This document shows positions 20,301 through 28,562 of a stretch of 52,886 nucleotides of DNA, piece after piece. How positions within the stretch are numbered: position 1 is the stretch's first letter; each line of letters starts with the position of its first letter. The stretch covers positions 1-52,886 of the forward strand of contig JAQCEQ010000020.1 of assembly GCA_027618565.1 (NCBI GenBank). The letters are read 5' to 3'. Source of the DNA: Planctomycetota bacterium (GTDB lineage: Bacteria; Planctomycetota; Phycisphaerae; Phycisphaerales; SM1A02). The notes below the pieces were generated by a model. The model was given only the letters and a program-made list of their open reading frames with translations, was not told the origin of the DNA and searched no databases. The translations under genes were made by a program, and so were the position numbers.

Positions 20301-20478
20301 GCCGCGTTCGACGGCCTCCGAGGCGACTGGGGCGTTCGTCCCCACCCCGACACCGCCGCCAGCACCGGAACCCGCCGCCGCAACGGCTGGAGTGACCTGG
20401 AAGCCCCTCCGCTCCCTCTATGGCGCCGCAATGCGCCGATTGCGCCCAGGGGAGTCGGGCGGGAGCCGAGAGTCGTAG
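17314..20478 (+). CDS. rne: Ribonuclease E/G family endoribonuclease with long disordered extensions
   Basis: The 1054-residue protein contains a complete RNase E/G core. The S1 domain begins near residue 213 (GSIYKGRVANVEP). Catalytic aspartates are D486 (AIDVNSG) and D529 (NDLIDM), 43 apart as in E. coli RNase E (303 and 346). The zinc-link cysteines are C587 and C590 in CPHCQG, 101 after the first aspartate as in E. coli. Around the core are an N-terminal basic then acidic disordered region (to about residue 170), and a C-terminal tail with five 8-residue RDGER-type repeats (777-816), a small conserved-looking helical segment (DRCETTLLARHYGVTPEELL) and a proline/alanine-rich end. The start ATG at 17314 follows AGGA. 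It heads a run rne-dxr-rseP-SDR. Confidence 0.93.
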   Translation: MNAQTTRTTDTTPTPGTQPPEAEATTTSPEVTPEVETSADTAKAHVKAKRAPRKRAPRKPRAASTPPTQADADEAAAEPADLVENVEETGATTAGGEDGHTVGGGDGHDDVEDDVEDAHGDEDESDPEDDGSDDGEDEDSGEPGEKQPPKRKRERKEMRRERFGVQTTLEPPPFGPSVMLVEESVGDECRVAVLESGRMSHYFAERESTATNVGSIYKGRVANVEPAIQAAFVDFGQGQNGFLHVSDLHPKYFPGGEVTERVGKKIARRDRPMIQDALKRGQEIIVQVIKEGIGTKGPTVTSYISIPGRLLVMMPDMDKAGVSRKVADEDQRRAMRKILDSLELPDGCGFILRTAGLDRSKSELQRDAAYLERLWTAMRKRMDRTGGPCELYTEGDLLIRTLRDLADPCIKAIVVDTPAAFDRAQIFMDIVAPGTGPALHYWNKSTPLFTAFRVEEQIAMIHAREVPLPSGGALVFDEAEALVAIDVNSGRSRAAKDSETNAYQTNLEAVDEITRQLRLRDVGGLIINDLIDMRLPKHRRAVEERFAALLKRDRAKTTLLPISDLGMAEMTRQRMRPSQRKANYTACPHCQGSGEIRMPDVVVADIVRLSATLLSHQHVKRVEAVCSVRVASEMLGRGRRLINALEDRLGKLVDVRISEAFSVDRFEVYAYDERGADIEIDRLPIPSRPVVADLPLELTEEAELELDAESESPRRRRRRRKPAPADATAIALAGGFDDLPPIDMSETPLLETLTRREREAEPKAETHPRESRRRGSRDGDRRGGRDGERRADRDGERQPDRDGERRPGRDRERRPDAAPAGDSRPEHGDAHGGRRRRGKRRGGPQQGRLVPGEPAPLDRCETTLLARHYGVTPEELLSKLRELIPSDLEQFVTADRHMLPCEIVQFVRTHFTPVSAKAFAASQPVDAEVGAGAVEANTPASRDGHGGSAEGGDEESEGSGRRRRRRRRGRGRGRGDDDGPVSDAPARPVNNRAGHEPRSTASEATGAFVPTPTPPPAPEPAAATAGVTWKPLRSLYGAAMRRLRPGESGGSRES
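19642..19761 (+). repeat. Five 24-base tandem repeats coding RDGERR-type octapeptides
   Basis: Inside the RNase E/G gene, five consecutive 8-codon units read RDGDRRGG, RDGERRAD, RDGERQPD, RDGERRPG and RDRERRPD. The unit is rich in arginine and aspartate, as in disordered RNA-binding or degradosome-scaffold tails. The DNA copies are similar but not identical. Confidence 0.85.
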
Positions 20479-20482
20479 GGAG

Positions 20483-21679
20483 ATGGCCGCTCCGAGGCGT
20501 GTCATCCTGCTCGGCGCTTCTGGCTCGATCGGTCGAAGCACGGTCGAGGTCATCGAAGACCTCTCGCAGCGCGGAGAGCGGCCTTTCGCGCTCGTGGGCG
20601 CTGCGGTTCGCGCGGATCACGCGTGCCTCCATGCGCTGGCGGAGAATCATCCACTTGAGTGCGTCGCCATCGCCGAGGCGCGACCGGGATTGGTGGACGC
20701 CGGAACCGGAACGGGCAACACGCTGGGGACGCCGCTGCGCATCTTTTCGGGGCCGCGCGCAGCGTGCGACCTCATCGATGCCATCGCTCGGCCGGGCGAC
20801 CTGGTCGTGGCAGCCATGGTTGGTGCAGCCGGAATCGAACCCGTGCTGGCGGCGATCGCCCGCGGGTGCGACATCGCCCTTGCCAACAAGGAGACGCTGG
20901 TGGCAGCGGGAGCGATCGTCATGCGCGAGGCGACCGCGCGTGGCGTGCGCGTCATTCCCGTTGACAGCGAACACAGCGCGGTGGCGCAGTGTCTGGCGGG
21001 ACTGCCTCGCGGGAGCGCCGATGTCTCCCGCGTCGTGCTCACCGCGTCAGGCGGACCGTTCCGGACCTGGACGCGCGACGCGATCGCGGCCGCCACCCCG
21101 GAACAGGCGCTCAGGCACCCCACCTGGAGCATGGGGGCCAAGGTCACCATCGACAGCGCCAGCCTGATGAACAAGGTGCTGGAACTCATCGAGGCGCACT
21201 GGCTGTTTGGGCTCCCCGCCGACCAGCTCCATGCGGTCATCCATCCGCAGTCGATGGTGCACGCCTTCGTGGAGTGCCTGGATGGAAGCGTGCTGGCGCA
21301 GATGTCGCCGCCAGACATGCGCTTGCCGATCCAGTGTGCGCTGTGCTGGCCAGCACGCCATCGCGGACTGGCACGGCGAGTGGACTTCTCGATGCTCCGC
21401 GCGTTGGAGTTTGAGGAGATCGACCCAACCCGATTCCCGGCGATCGCCCTCGCGCGCGAGGTGATGGACGCTGGCGGGACTGCGGGGGCGATCCTCAACG
21501 CCGCCAACGAGATCGCGGTCGAGGCATTCCTCGGCGGGCGCATCCCGTTCGCCGCAATCCCTGTCGTCGTGTCACGCACGCTGGACGCCGTTCCTGCCGC
21601 CGCCGCCGATTCGATCGCGTCCGTGCTGGAAACCGACCGCGAGGCGCGAGCCAGCGCTCGCCGACTGCTCCCGTCCTAG
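20483..21679 (+). CDS. dxr: 1-deoxy-D-xylulose 5-phosphate reductoisomerase
   Basis: Dxr (IspC) catalyses the first committed step of the MEP isoprenoid pathway, converting DXP to MEP with NADPH. The 398-residue protein, the same length as the E. coli enzyme, shows the NADPH motif LLGASGSIGRST, ALANKETLV, the metal/substrate motif PVDSEHSA, LTASGGPFR, MGAKVTIDSASLMNK, HPQSMVHAFVE and ILNAANEIAVEAF. The ATG at 20483 lies four bases after the RNase gene stop; the GGGAG before it is very close to the start, so translation is probably coupled. rseP follows after 23 bases, the same dxr-rseP neighbourhood seen in many bacteria. Confidence 0.96.
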   Translation: MAAPRRVILLGASGSIGRSTVEVIEDLSQRGERPFALVGAAVRADHACLHALAENHPLECVAIAEARPGLVDAGTGTGNTLGTPLRIFSGPRAACDLIDAIARPGDLVVAAMVGAAGIEPVLAAIARGCDIALANKETLVAAGAIVMREATARGVRVIPVDSEHSAVAQCLAGLPRGSADVSRVVLTASGGPFRTWTRDAIAAATPEQALRHPTWSMGAKVTIDSASLMNKVLELIEAHWLFGLPADQLHAVIHPQSMVHAFVECLDGSVLAQMSPPDMRLPIQCALCWPARHRGLARRVDFSMLRALEFEEIDPTRFPAIALAREVMDAGGTAGAILNAANEIAVEAFLGGRIPFAAIPVVVSRTLDAVPAAAADSIASVLETDREARASARRLLPS

Positions 21680-21702
21680 CCCCCACCTAGACTCCACGAC
21701 CC

Positions 21703-23820
21703 ATGGTTTCCTCCGCTGCGTACCTGATCCTCACGATCCTCGGGTTTGGCCTCCTGATCCTCATCCACGAGGCAGGGCACTTCTTCATGGCGAAGCGGGC
21801 CCGCATCCGCGCGCACCATTTTGCGATTGGGTTCGGGCCGATCCTGGCCAGCTACCGACCGGGCGTCGGCTGCACGCTGGGCTCCACCGAGGCGGCGACG
21901 ATGGCCAAGATTCGCACGGCGCTCGCCCATCGCGACCTCCCCGCGCATGTCAATGAGATACCCAGGGACATGCTGGCCCGTGCGGGTGTCGGCGAGACGC
22001 AGTACGAACTTCGCATCCTGCCGCTGGGAGGATTCGTCGGCATGGCGGGACAGGACGACACCAACCCCGGCGCGCGCAGCGAGGACGAGGGCTCCTTCAA
22101 TGCGGCCAGCCTGGGTGCGCGCATGTGGGTCATTTCCGGCGGCGTGATCGCCAACTTGATCCTCGGCGTGGTCCTCTTCGGCGTCGCCTTCATGCATGGC
22201 GTGGAGTTCGAGGCACCAACGATCGGCCCGCTCATGCCAGGGTCGCCGGCCGCGAAGGCGGGCCTTCAAGCGGGTGACACGATCGTGTCGATCGACGGCG
22301 CTCCCATCGAGACGTTCACCGATTGCCGCATCGCCACGGCCTTGGGGGGGGACGGATCACCGATGTCCGTCGTCGTCCATCGGCCGACCGACGACGGTGG
22401 ACTGGAGACCGTCACCCTGACCGTGACTCCGATGGACTCGGGGAACGGGATCCGACACATCGGGATTCGGCCGTCCACCAGCCTGCTCATCGACCCTCGG
22501 ACCATCCGCGCGGGGCAGCGCGATGCGCTGGTGTCGGCTTTCCCGGGCCTGACGAATGCGCTTGCCGAGAACGCGAACATCCTTCTGTCTCAGGCGAATG
22601 GACGCTCGGTCGAGACCTGGGCGATGCTGGATCAGGCCTTCGAGGCATCCGCCGGCAAGCCCGTCCGAATCGTCGCGCAGGTGAACGAAGCCGTGATCGA
22701 TTCACCAGTCATTCCCCTGCCGCCGTTTGCCATGACCGATATTGCTTCGGGTCCCGACGTGATCCCCACGCCGGAGTACACGGTCGCGGGGCTGACCCCG
22801 CTGACGATGATTGGCGATGTCCAGCCGAACTCCGCCGCGGCCGGAAAGCTGGAGGCTGGCGACATCGTCGTCCAGTTGCAGGGAAGGGCGGGTCCGATGC
22901 GCCAGGAGTTCCGCGAGGCCGTGCAGTCGGCGCGCGGGAAGCCGGTGGCCTGCGTGGTGGAGCGCGGCGGCAAGCGCCGCGAAGTCATTCTGACCGTCCC
23001 CCGCTCCGGCATCGTTGGCGTCCACCTGCAGCTGGCCACGGATGACAACCGCATCGCCAGGCCGGCTGCCTTCTGGAGTCCCTTGGATGGCGGTGCCCGA
23101 CCAGCGGAACCAACTCCCGCGGCCGGTGCCGGGGTACAGCCGCTGAGCAGGATTGCAACGATTGACGGAGTGGCCGTCGATCCCGCCCAAGCCTGGTCGA
23201 CTCTCACCGTCAGGGCGCATGATGCTTCGATGAACCAGCCCTCGGACGCTTCGTCCATGACCATCACTGTCGGGATCGAGGGACCGGACGACGAGGATGG
23301 TGTTCGTCAGGTCTCGCTGGTCCTTGAGGGCTGGGCACTGGCGGCGGAACAGTCCGCCACCTGGGGCAATCCATTCCCAATCGACCTGTTCCTCCCCAAC
23401 CAAGTGGTTCTCTCCTCTGATGGCGACCCGATCGGCGCGGTGGCGATGGGATTCCGCCAGACCGGCGCGATTCTGACCAATGTGTTCCTGACGCTTCGCG
23501 CACTCTTTCGGGGGGATGTTGGCGTCAACCAGTTGTCGGGGCCCGTCGGCATCGTGCATGCGGGCACGATCGCCGCCGAGCGCAGCGTCTGGTACTTGCT
23601 CTTTTTCCTGGCGCTCATCTCCGTCAACCTGGCGTTTCTCAACGCACTGCCCATCCCCATCGCCGACGGTGGCCACATGGTGTACCTGCTCTGGGAGGCC
23701 ACCACTGGCAAGGTGCCCTCGCCACGATTCCAGAATGTCGCGGCCCTGGTGGGACTGACCTTCTTCGTGGGGCTCTTCCTGCTGACCTTCTACAACGATG
23801 TGCTTCGACTGATCTCGTGA
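21703..23820 (+). CDS. rseP: RIP metalloprotease RseP (site-2 protease family)
   Basis: This 705-residue intramembrane zinc protease has the HEAGH active-site motif (H22-E23, H26) in its first membrane helix and the second motif NALPIPIADGG near the C-terminus, where the catalytic aspartate is kept but the usual L-D-G reads A-D-G. Between them lie at least two PDZ-like domains (PLMPGSPAAKAGLQAGDTIVS near residue 180; PNSAAAGKLEAGDIVVQL near residue 380), and a possible third. It is longer than the ~450-residue E. coli enzyme. RseP cleaves membrane anti-sigma factors; the anti-sigma factor at 8.2-9.1 kb is a conceivable substrate. TAGACT lies nine bases before the ATG without a Shine-Dalgarno sequence. 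Confidence 0.93.
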   Translation: MVSSAAYLILTILGFGLLILIHEAGHFFMAKRARIRAHHFAIGFGPILASYRPGVGCTLGSTEAATMAKIRTALAHRDLPAHVNEIPRDMLARAGVGETQYELRILPLGGFVGMAGQDDTNPGARSEDEGSFNAASLGARMWVISGGVIANLILGVVLFGVAFMHGVEFEAPTIGPLMPGSPAAKAGLQAGDTIVSIDGAPIETFTDCRIATALGGDGSPMSVVVHRPTDDGGLETVTLTVTPMDSGNGIRHIGIRPSTSLLIDPRTIRAGQRDALVSAFPGLTNALAENANILLSQANGRSVETWAMLDQAFEASAGKPVRIVAQVNEAVIDSPVIPLPPFAMTDIASGPDVIPTPEYTVAGLTPLTMIGDVQPNSAAAGKLEAGDIVVQLQGRAGPMRQEFREAVQSARGKPVACVVERGGKRREVILTVPRSGIVGVHLQLATDDNRIARPAAFWSPLDGGARPAEPTPAAGAGVQPLSRIATIDGVAVDPAQAWSTLTVRAHDASMNQPSDASSMTITVGIEGPDDEDGVRQVSLVLEGWALAAEQSATWGNPFPIDLFLPNQVVLSSDGDPIGAVAMGFRQTGAILTNVFLTLRALFRGDVGVNQLSGPVGIVHAGTIAAERSVWYLLFFLALISVNLAFLNALPIPIADGGHMVYLLWEATTGKVPSPRFQNVAALVGLTFFVGLFLLTFYNDVLRLIS

Positions 23821-24536
23821 GCGCCGCGAGGACGATCCTGGTCACCGGCGCCTCCAGTGGGATCGGCGCCGCCACGGCGGTCGCCGCCGCACGCGAGGGC
23901 TGGCACGTCGTCATCACAGCTCGCGACGAAGCTCGGCTGCATGCGACTGCTGCCTCGTGCGCCACGAGTGGCGCTGCTGGAGTGGTCGCTGTCGCGCTCG
24001 ATCTTGATGCCCCCTGGGACGCCGCGCGATCGCTGGGCGCTGCCTGCGACGACGCTTCACTCCGTGTGGACTCCATCGTGAATGCGGCAGGCGTGGCCGC
24101 ATTTCAGCCGATTGGCGAGACGGATCCGAGGTTCTTCGAGGCAACCATGCGAGTCAACGCCCTCGCCCCGGCGGCGATTATCTCGCAGTTTTGGGGATCA
24201 CTGGTCGCGCATGGCGCTGGCCGCATCGTGAATATCTCCAGCATGGCCAGCGTCGATCCCTACCACAACCTTTTCGCGTACGGCGCCAGCAAGGCGGCAC
24301 TGGACAACCTCACGCGATCCTGCGCGGGCGACGGAAGCGCGCTGGGCGTGAAGGCGTGGTCCATCCTCCCGGGTGTCGTGGAGACCCCGATGTTGCGCCG
24401 CCTCTTCACCGAGGCGCAAGTCCCCTCTCACAGAGCCACCCCTCCCGGGGACATGGCCCGAGTGGCCATCGACCTTATTGCCGATCGGCGGCCGGAGTCC
24501 AGTGGATCCCTCCTGGAGTTTCGCGCGGATCCGTGA
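23817..24536 (+). CDS. Short-chain dehydrogenase/reductase
   Basis: The 239-residue protein is a classical SDR: cofactor motif VTGASSGIGAATA (residues 9-21), VNAAGVAAF, and the catalytic triad from ISSMAS and AYGASK. The arginine in TARDEA after the second strand suggests NADP(H). Substrate is unknown. The GTG start overlaps the rseP stop by four bases (GTGA), so it is translationally coupled to rseP. It is the last gene of the rne-dxr-rseP run and ends 21 bases before the convergent smpB gene. Confidence 0.9.
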   Translation: MSAARTILVTGASSGIGAATAVAAAREGWHVVITARDEARLHATAASCATSGAAGVVAVALDLDAPWDAARSLGAACDDASLRVDSIVNAAGVAAFQPIGETDPRFFEATMRVNALAPAAIISQFWGSLVAHGAGRIVNISSMASVDPYHNLFAYGASKAALDNLTRSCAGDGSALGVKAWSILPGVVETPMLRRLFTEAQVPSHRATPPGDMARVAIDLIADRRPESSGSLLEFRADP

Positions 24537-24557
24537 TCGTCGATCGCACGGTGTCCA

Positions 24558-25052
24558 TCACCGCCGGCGCGTGGTCGCCCGCGCCATGTCCTTGCGATCT
24601 TCCTTCGCCCTGAGCGCCTCCCGCTTGTCGCCCTTCTTGCGACCCAGTGCGATGCCGACCAAGACCTTGACCCGCCCCTTCGAGAAGTAGACCTTGAGGG
24701 GGACCAAGGTGGTGCCCTTGGCTTTCATGTCGATCGCCAGCCGCTCGATCTCCTTCGCGTGCGCCAGCAGCCTCCGGATACGGCGCGGCTCATGCTGGTG
24801 CTGCGGTAGCGCCTGCGGGTACTCGTCGATGTGGACTTCGTGGAGCGTCATCTCTCGTGGGTGCAGCCGTGCCATCACAAACCCGTTGGCCAGCGTGATG
24901 CGACCGTTCCGGATGCTCTTGACCTCACTTCCCGTGAGGGAGATTCCCACCTCGATGGTGTCCAGGATCTGGAAATCGAACCGAGCCTCGCGGTTCTCGA
25001 TCGTGGGAGCCATGGGACCCTTCCGACCCTTGTCATGAGGCTTGGAGGCCAT
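24558..25052 (-). CDS. smpB: SsrA-binding protein SmpB
   Basis: SmpB binds tmRNA and brings it to stalled ribosomes for trans-translation. The 164-residue product has ENREARFDFQILDTIEVGI, LTGSEVKSIRNGRI, ANGFVMAR, HIDEYPQA, HEPRRIRRLLAH, TLVPLKVYFSKGRVKVLVGIALGRKKGDKRE, and a basic tail, all classic for the family. No tmRNA gene was recognised in the window. GATAAC lies eight bases before the ATG. It converges with the SDR gene. Confidence 0.97.
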   Translation of the reverse strand: MASKPHDKGRKGPMAPTIENREARFDFQILDTIEVGISLTGSEVKSIRNGRITLANGFVMARLHPREMTLHEVHIDEYPQALPQHQHEPRRIRRLLAHAKEIERLAIDMKAKGTTLVPLKVYFSKGRVKVLVGIALGRKKGDKREALRAKEDRKDMARATTRRR

Positions 25053-25340
25053 TAGGAGAGGTTATCGATGCCCCTCCGGTCCGACTGACAGTCGCACGGG
25101 CGGGGTGGCCCGAGTGCATCCGGCGACACCCCAACCACGAAGACTGCTAAGATAGTCCTATAACTTACGAGACTCACATTGGTGATGTGATTGGAACCTC
25201 TCGCGCAACTGCGCCGAACTTGAGAAAGTTCTTGGAATCAGCCATCGTTGTGGCAGACTCATCTATGTTGCACTGGCTGTTTCTTTGCAGCCAGACCCCC
25301 CACGACCGCAACACCGCGGAAAACTAGCCAGGAAATCAGG

Positions 25341-28115
25341 ATGAAGACACATTTGACCATTGCAAGCGCTTTGCTTGCCGCAGCGACCGCCTTGCTCACC
25401 GCTTCCCAGGCCCAGGTGGTTTCTGGCGCCGACGATGACGGCATCGCGCCGCTCTCCATCCAGGCGAAGCGCGCATTCCTTGAGTCCCATCCCGGCACGG
25501 CACTCTCCGTGAGTGACGGCCGCATCTCGCGCGTCCACGGCAACGCCTTCTCCCACGGCGCCAGCGAGCTTGATTCCGCCGGCTCCTTTGTCCAGCAGCA
25601 CTCGGGTCTCTTCGGCGTGCCGGTCTCAGACCTCGTCCCCGTCGGCCCCTGGGGCGGCGGCGACCATGTCCTCCCGCTCATCTGGGACGCCGAGCGCCAC
25701 GACTGGAAGTTCTTCGTCGTCGGCTACAAGCAGGAAGTCGCCGGCATCCCCGTCTTCCGTTCCGACCTGCGAGTCCTCACCCGCAACGAGCCCGGCTCAC
25801 CGGCCGTCCTGGCCTCCTCCAGCCTGCGGGACCTGGGATCCTTCCGCGACGCGGTGGTCGCCTCGTCCCCCACGCTCTCTTCCTTCAGCAAGGGCAAGTA
25901 CGCCGCGCAGGCCCTGCGATTGCACGGTCGCGACTCGCGCATCGACTCAGAGCGCCTGGTGGTCTGGGCCGGCTACGACGAGCTCAATCCCGTGCCGCGA
26001 CTGGCTGTGGAGCTGGTCATCGTCGACGGCGATCCATCGCTCGGCGCCGAGAACTACCACAAGGTCCTGTACGTGGTCGATGCCCAGTCTGGCGCGTTCC
26101 TCTACGAAGAGAACCTCATCTGCAACTTTGACATCACGGGCGCCGTCCGCGGCAACGCGACGCAGGGCTGGGGCGCCGATGAGTGTGGCGCCGAGATCAG
26201 CACTGCACTCCCGCACTCCAAGATCACCCTCAACGGCACAACCTACTACTGCAACGCCGCGGGCAACTTTGTCATTCCCGGCCTCACTAGCGGCACGGTG
26301 TCCAGCACCATTGGCGGCAAGTACTTCACCGTGAACGACAACGGTGGTTCGCTCTCCACCGTGACGGGCCAGGCGCTCGGTTTGCCAGTCAACCTGCTCC
26401 ACAACCCGGCCAACACCAGCGAGTACGTTCGTGCGCAAGTCAACGCCTACCTGCACGCCAACATGGTGCGTGACTTCACGCTCTCCGTGGCACCCAGCTA
26501 CCCGGTCATCGCCGACCAGCAGAACTGGCCGATCAATGTCCAGGTGAGCGGCTCGTGCAACGCGTTCTACAACGGATCGAGCATCAATTTCTATGCCGCG
26601 GGTGGCGGGTGCAACAACACCTCATTCAGTGTCGTGGTGCACCACGAGTACGGTCATCACCTCGTCGCCTGCGCCGGCAGCGGCCAGGGCGCCTACGGCG
26701 AGGGCATGAGCGACGTGATGAGCGTCCTTATCTCCCAGACGCCGATGCTGGCGGTCGGCTTCTATCAGGGCAACTGCACCAGCGGCATCCGCAATGCCGA
26801 CAACGCGTGCCAGTACAGCGCAAGCTCGTGCTCGTCGTGCGGATCGGCCATTCACGCGTGTGGACAGTTGATTTCAGGGTGCGTCTACGACCTCTGCACG
26901 CACCCGACCGGCGGATACGCCGTCGCCGCGCCACTCGCGATCAATTCCATGCCGCTGCACTCCGGTACCACGATCAACAGCGACATCACGATCGACTTCC
27001 TGACGCTGGATGACAACGACTCCAACATCAACAACGGCACGCCAAACTTCTCTGCGATCGAGCAATCGTTTGCCCTACATGGGCTGTCCAGCGGCATCAG
27101 CCTTCCAGAAGTGGCGATCTCGGTGGTTTCGGCGCCGACGATGGTCCACCCCTTGACGGGTGCAACCGTGAGTTGCACGATCTCGGGGGGCACGGGCACG
27201 CCCAATTACTCGACGCTGCGGCTCAACCACCGCGTGGGCACCAGCGGCTCCTACACGGCCTCGACAATGACCAACTCAGGTGGCACCTACTCCGCCAACC
27301 TCCCCGGCGCCGCGTGCTTTGCCACGATCCAGTACTACATCTCGATCCAGACGACGAGCGGCAACACCATCAGCTCACCCGTCACGAGCGCCACGGTCGC
27401 GACCGGCAACGTGATCGCCATCGACGACACCATGGAGACCAACATGGGCTGGACCGTTGGCGCCAGCGGCGACTCTGCAACGACCGGCATCTGGGAGCGC
27501 GCCGTCCCGCAATCGACCGCTGCGCAGCCTGGCGCTGACCACACACCGACTGGCACCATGTGCTTCATCACGGGTCCGCTCGCCGGATCCTCACTGGGAA
27601 CGCACGACATCGATGGCGGCATCACCACGCTGACCTCGCCGGCGTTCGACGCGACCAGTGGCGGCACCCTCTCCTTCTGGCTCTGGTACTCCAACGACCA
27701 GGGCTCCACTCCGGAAACCGACACCTTCCCCATCGAGATCTCCAACAACAACGGAGCCTCGTATCTCCCGCTGGAGACACTGCCAACCACCGGTAGCACC
27801 AACGCTTGGGTGCTCAAGGAGTACAACATCTCGTCGGTGATCACCCCCAGTGCCCAGATGCGCGTTCGCTTCCGTGCTGCGGACCTGGACAGCGGGTCAA
27901 TCGTCGAGGCGGCGGTCGATGACTTCAGCTTCGGCGGGCTGGAGTGCGATGACACCCCCTCCACACCCGGTGACCTCAACGGCGATGGCATCGTGAACGG
28001 CGTCGACCTGAGTGCCATGCTGGCTGGGTGGGGCACGGCGGGCGGTGACGCCAACGGTGACGGCACCACGGACGGCGTGGACCTGGGTGTGCTCCTCGCC
28101 AACTGGGGCGGGTAA
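25341..28115 (+). CDS. Secreted zinc metallopeptidase (fungalysin/thermolysin-like) with dockerin-like C-terminal repeats
   Basis: The 924-residue protein starts with a signal peptide (MKTHLTIASALLAAATALLTASQAQ). A propeptide-like region follows, with a FTP/PepSY-type stretch (FFVVGYKQEVAGIPVFRSDL). The zinc motif HHEYGHH has HExxH at residues 435-439, with a candidate third ligand in YGEGMSDV (E454). This suits a fungalysin (M36)-like or related gluzincin. Several cysteine-rich loops (CQYSASSCSSCGSAIHAC) suggest disulfides. A middle beta-sandwich region precedes the C-terminal ~48 residues, which hold two EF-hand-like repeats (GDLNGDGIVNGVD and GDANGDGTTDGVD) each followed by an L..WG end, the sorting or anchoring tail typical of Phycisphaerae. 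AGGA precedes the ATG; the frame back to 25248 is leader. A strong terminator follows. Confidence 0.85.
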   Translation: MKTHLTIASALLAAATALLTASQAQVVSGADDDGIAPLSIQAKRAFLESHPGTALSVSDGRISRVHGNAFSHGASELDSAGSFVQQHSGLFGVPVSDLVPVGPWGGGDHVLPLIWDAERHDWKFFVVGYKQEVAGIPVFRSDLRVLTRNEPGSPAVLASSSLRDLGSFRDAVVASSPTLSSFSKGKYAAQALRLHGRDSRIDSERLVVWAGYDELNPVPRLAVELVIVDGDPSLGAENYHKVLYVVDAQSGAFLYEENLICNFDITGAVRGNATQGWGADECGAEISTALPHSKITLNGTTYYCNAAGNFVIPGLTSGTVSSTIGGKYFTVNDNGGSLSTVTGQALGLPVNLLHNPANTSEYVRAQVNAYLHANMVRDFTLSVAPSYPVIADQQNWPINVQVSGSCNAFYNGSSINFYAAGGGCNNTSFSVVVHHEYGHHLVACAGSGQGAYGEGMSDVMSVLISQTPMLAVGFYQGNCTSGIRNADNACQYSASSCSSCGSAIHACGQLISGCVYDLCTHPTGGYAVAAPLAINSMPLHSGTTINSDITIDFLTLDDNDSNINNGTPNFSAIEQSFALHGLSSGISLPEVAISVVSAPTMVHPLTGATVSCTISGGTGTPNYSTLRLNHRVGTSGSYTASTMTNSGGTYSANLPGAACFATIQYYISIQTTSGNTISSPVTSATVATGNVIAIDDTMETNMGWTVGASGDSATTGIWERAVPQSTAAQPGADHTPTGTMCFITGPLAGSSLGTHDIDGGITTLTSPAFDATSGGTLSFWLWYSNDQGSTPETDTFPIEISNNNGASYLPLETLPTTGSTNAWVLKEYNISSVITPSAQMRVRFRAADLDSGSIVEAAVDDFSFGGLECDDTPSTPGDLNGDGIVNGVDLSAMLAGWGTAGGDANGDGTTDGVDLGVLLANWGG

Positions 28116-28147
28116 GCCGTTTCCCCACGCGTTTCTTGTAGTTTCCG

Positions 28148-28180
28148 ACTGCCCGGCCTCACGGCTGGGCAGTTTTCTTT
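28148..28180 (+). terminator. Rho-independent terminator of the metallopeptidase gene
   Basis: An 11-bp stem (ACTGCCCGGCC paired with GGCTGGGCAGT, one G-U pair) with a TCAC loop is followed by TTTCTTT. It lies 33 bases after the stop codon at 28113-28115. Confidence 0.9.
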
Positions 28181-28227
28181 AGTGGGTGGTGGCGCCTCGC
28201 TTGCGGAACCGTCTCGTCGGCCCCTTC

Positions 28228-28323
28228 CTCTTCAAAGAGTCCCTCATCTGCAACTTTGACATCACTGCCCATGTCCACGGGCGCGCCACCGAGGGTTGGG
28301 CTTCCGATGCGTGTGGAGCGGAG
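28228..28323 (+). pseudogene. 32-codon decayed fragment of a second copy of the metallopeptidase
   Basis: The translated segment (LFKESLICNFDITAHVHGRA...) aligns without gaps to residues encoded at 26100-26195 of the upstream metallopeptidase (LYEENLICNFDITGAVRGNA...), with 21 of 32 residues identical. It has no start, signal peptide or catalytic domain of its own. Beyond both ends similarity stops. It sits between the terminator and the tRNA-Leu gene. The likeliest reading is a remnant of a tandem paralogue lost by deletion; a surviving short cassette is possible but less likely. Confidence 0.75.
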
Positions 28324-28384
28324 GCGACCGGCTTGAGGCCGTTGAGCACACCCTTCGGCAACGACTCAGCGTGCACACCATCGC

Positions 28385-28390
28385 TATACT
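28385..28390 (+). promoter_or_regulatory. Probable -10 element of tRNA-Leu
   Basis: TATACT lies 35 bases before the tRNA gene, in an otherwise GC-rich gap. No clear -35 is seen. Confidence 0.4.
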
Positions 28391-28425
28391 TTCCGGCTCG
28401 CCCGAGCACCCCTCGGGGCCACCAT

Positions 28426-28511
28426 GCCGTGGTGGCGAAATTGGCAGACGCGCCAGCTTGAGGTGCTGGTGGGAGTAAAATCCCTTGGAGGTTCGAGTCC
28501 TCTCCACGGCA
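28426..28511 (+). tRNA. tRNA-Leu (anticodon GAG)
   Basis: An 86-base class II tRNA. Acceptor GCCGTGG pairs with CCACGGC (28504-28510), discriminator A at 28511. The anticodon arm CCAGC-TTGAGGT-GCTGG gives anticodon GAG. A long variable arm (TGGGAGTAAAATCCCTT) and T-arm GGAGGTTCGAGTCCTCT complete the cloverleaf. The 3' CCA is not encoded. Confidence 0.95.
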
Positions 28512-28562
28512 TTCCCCGTTTCCCCTGAGCCTTCGGCAGCCGCCGCAAGCTCGAGGGAGTCG

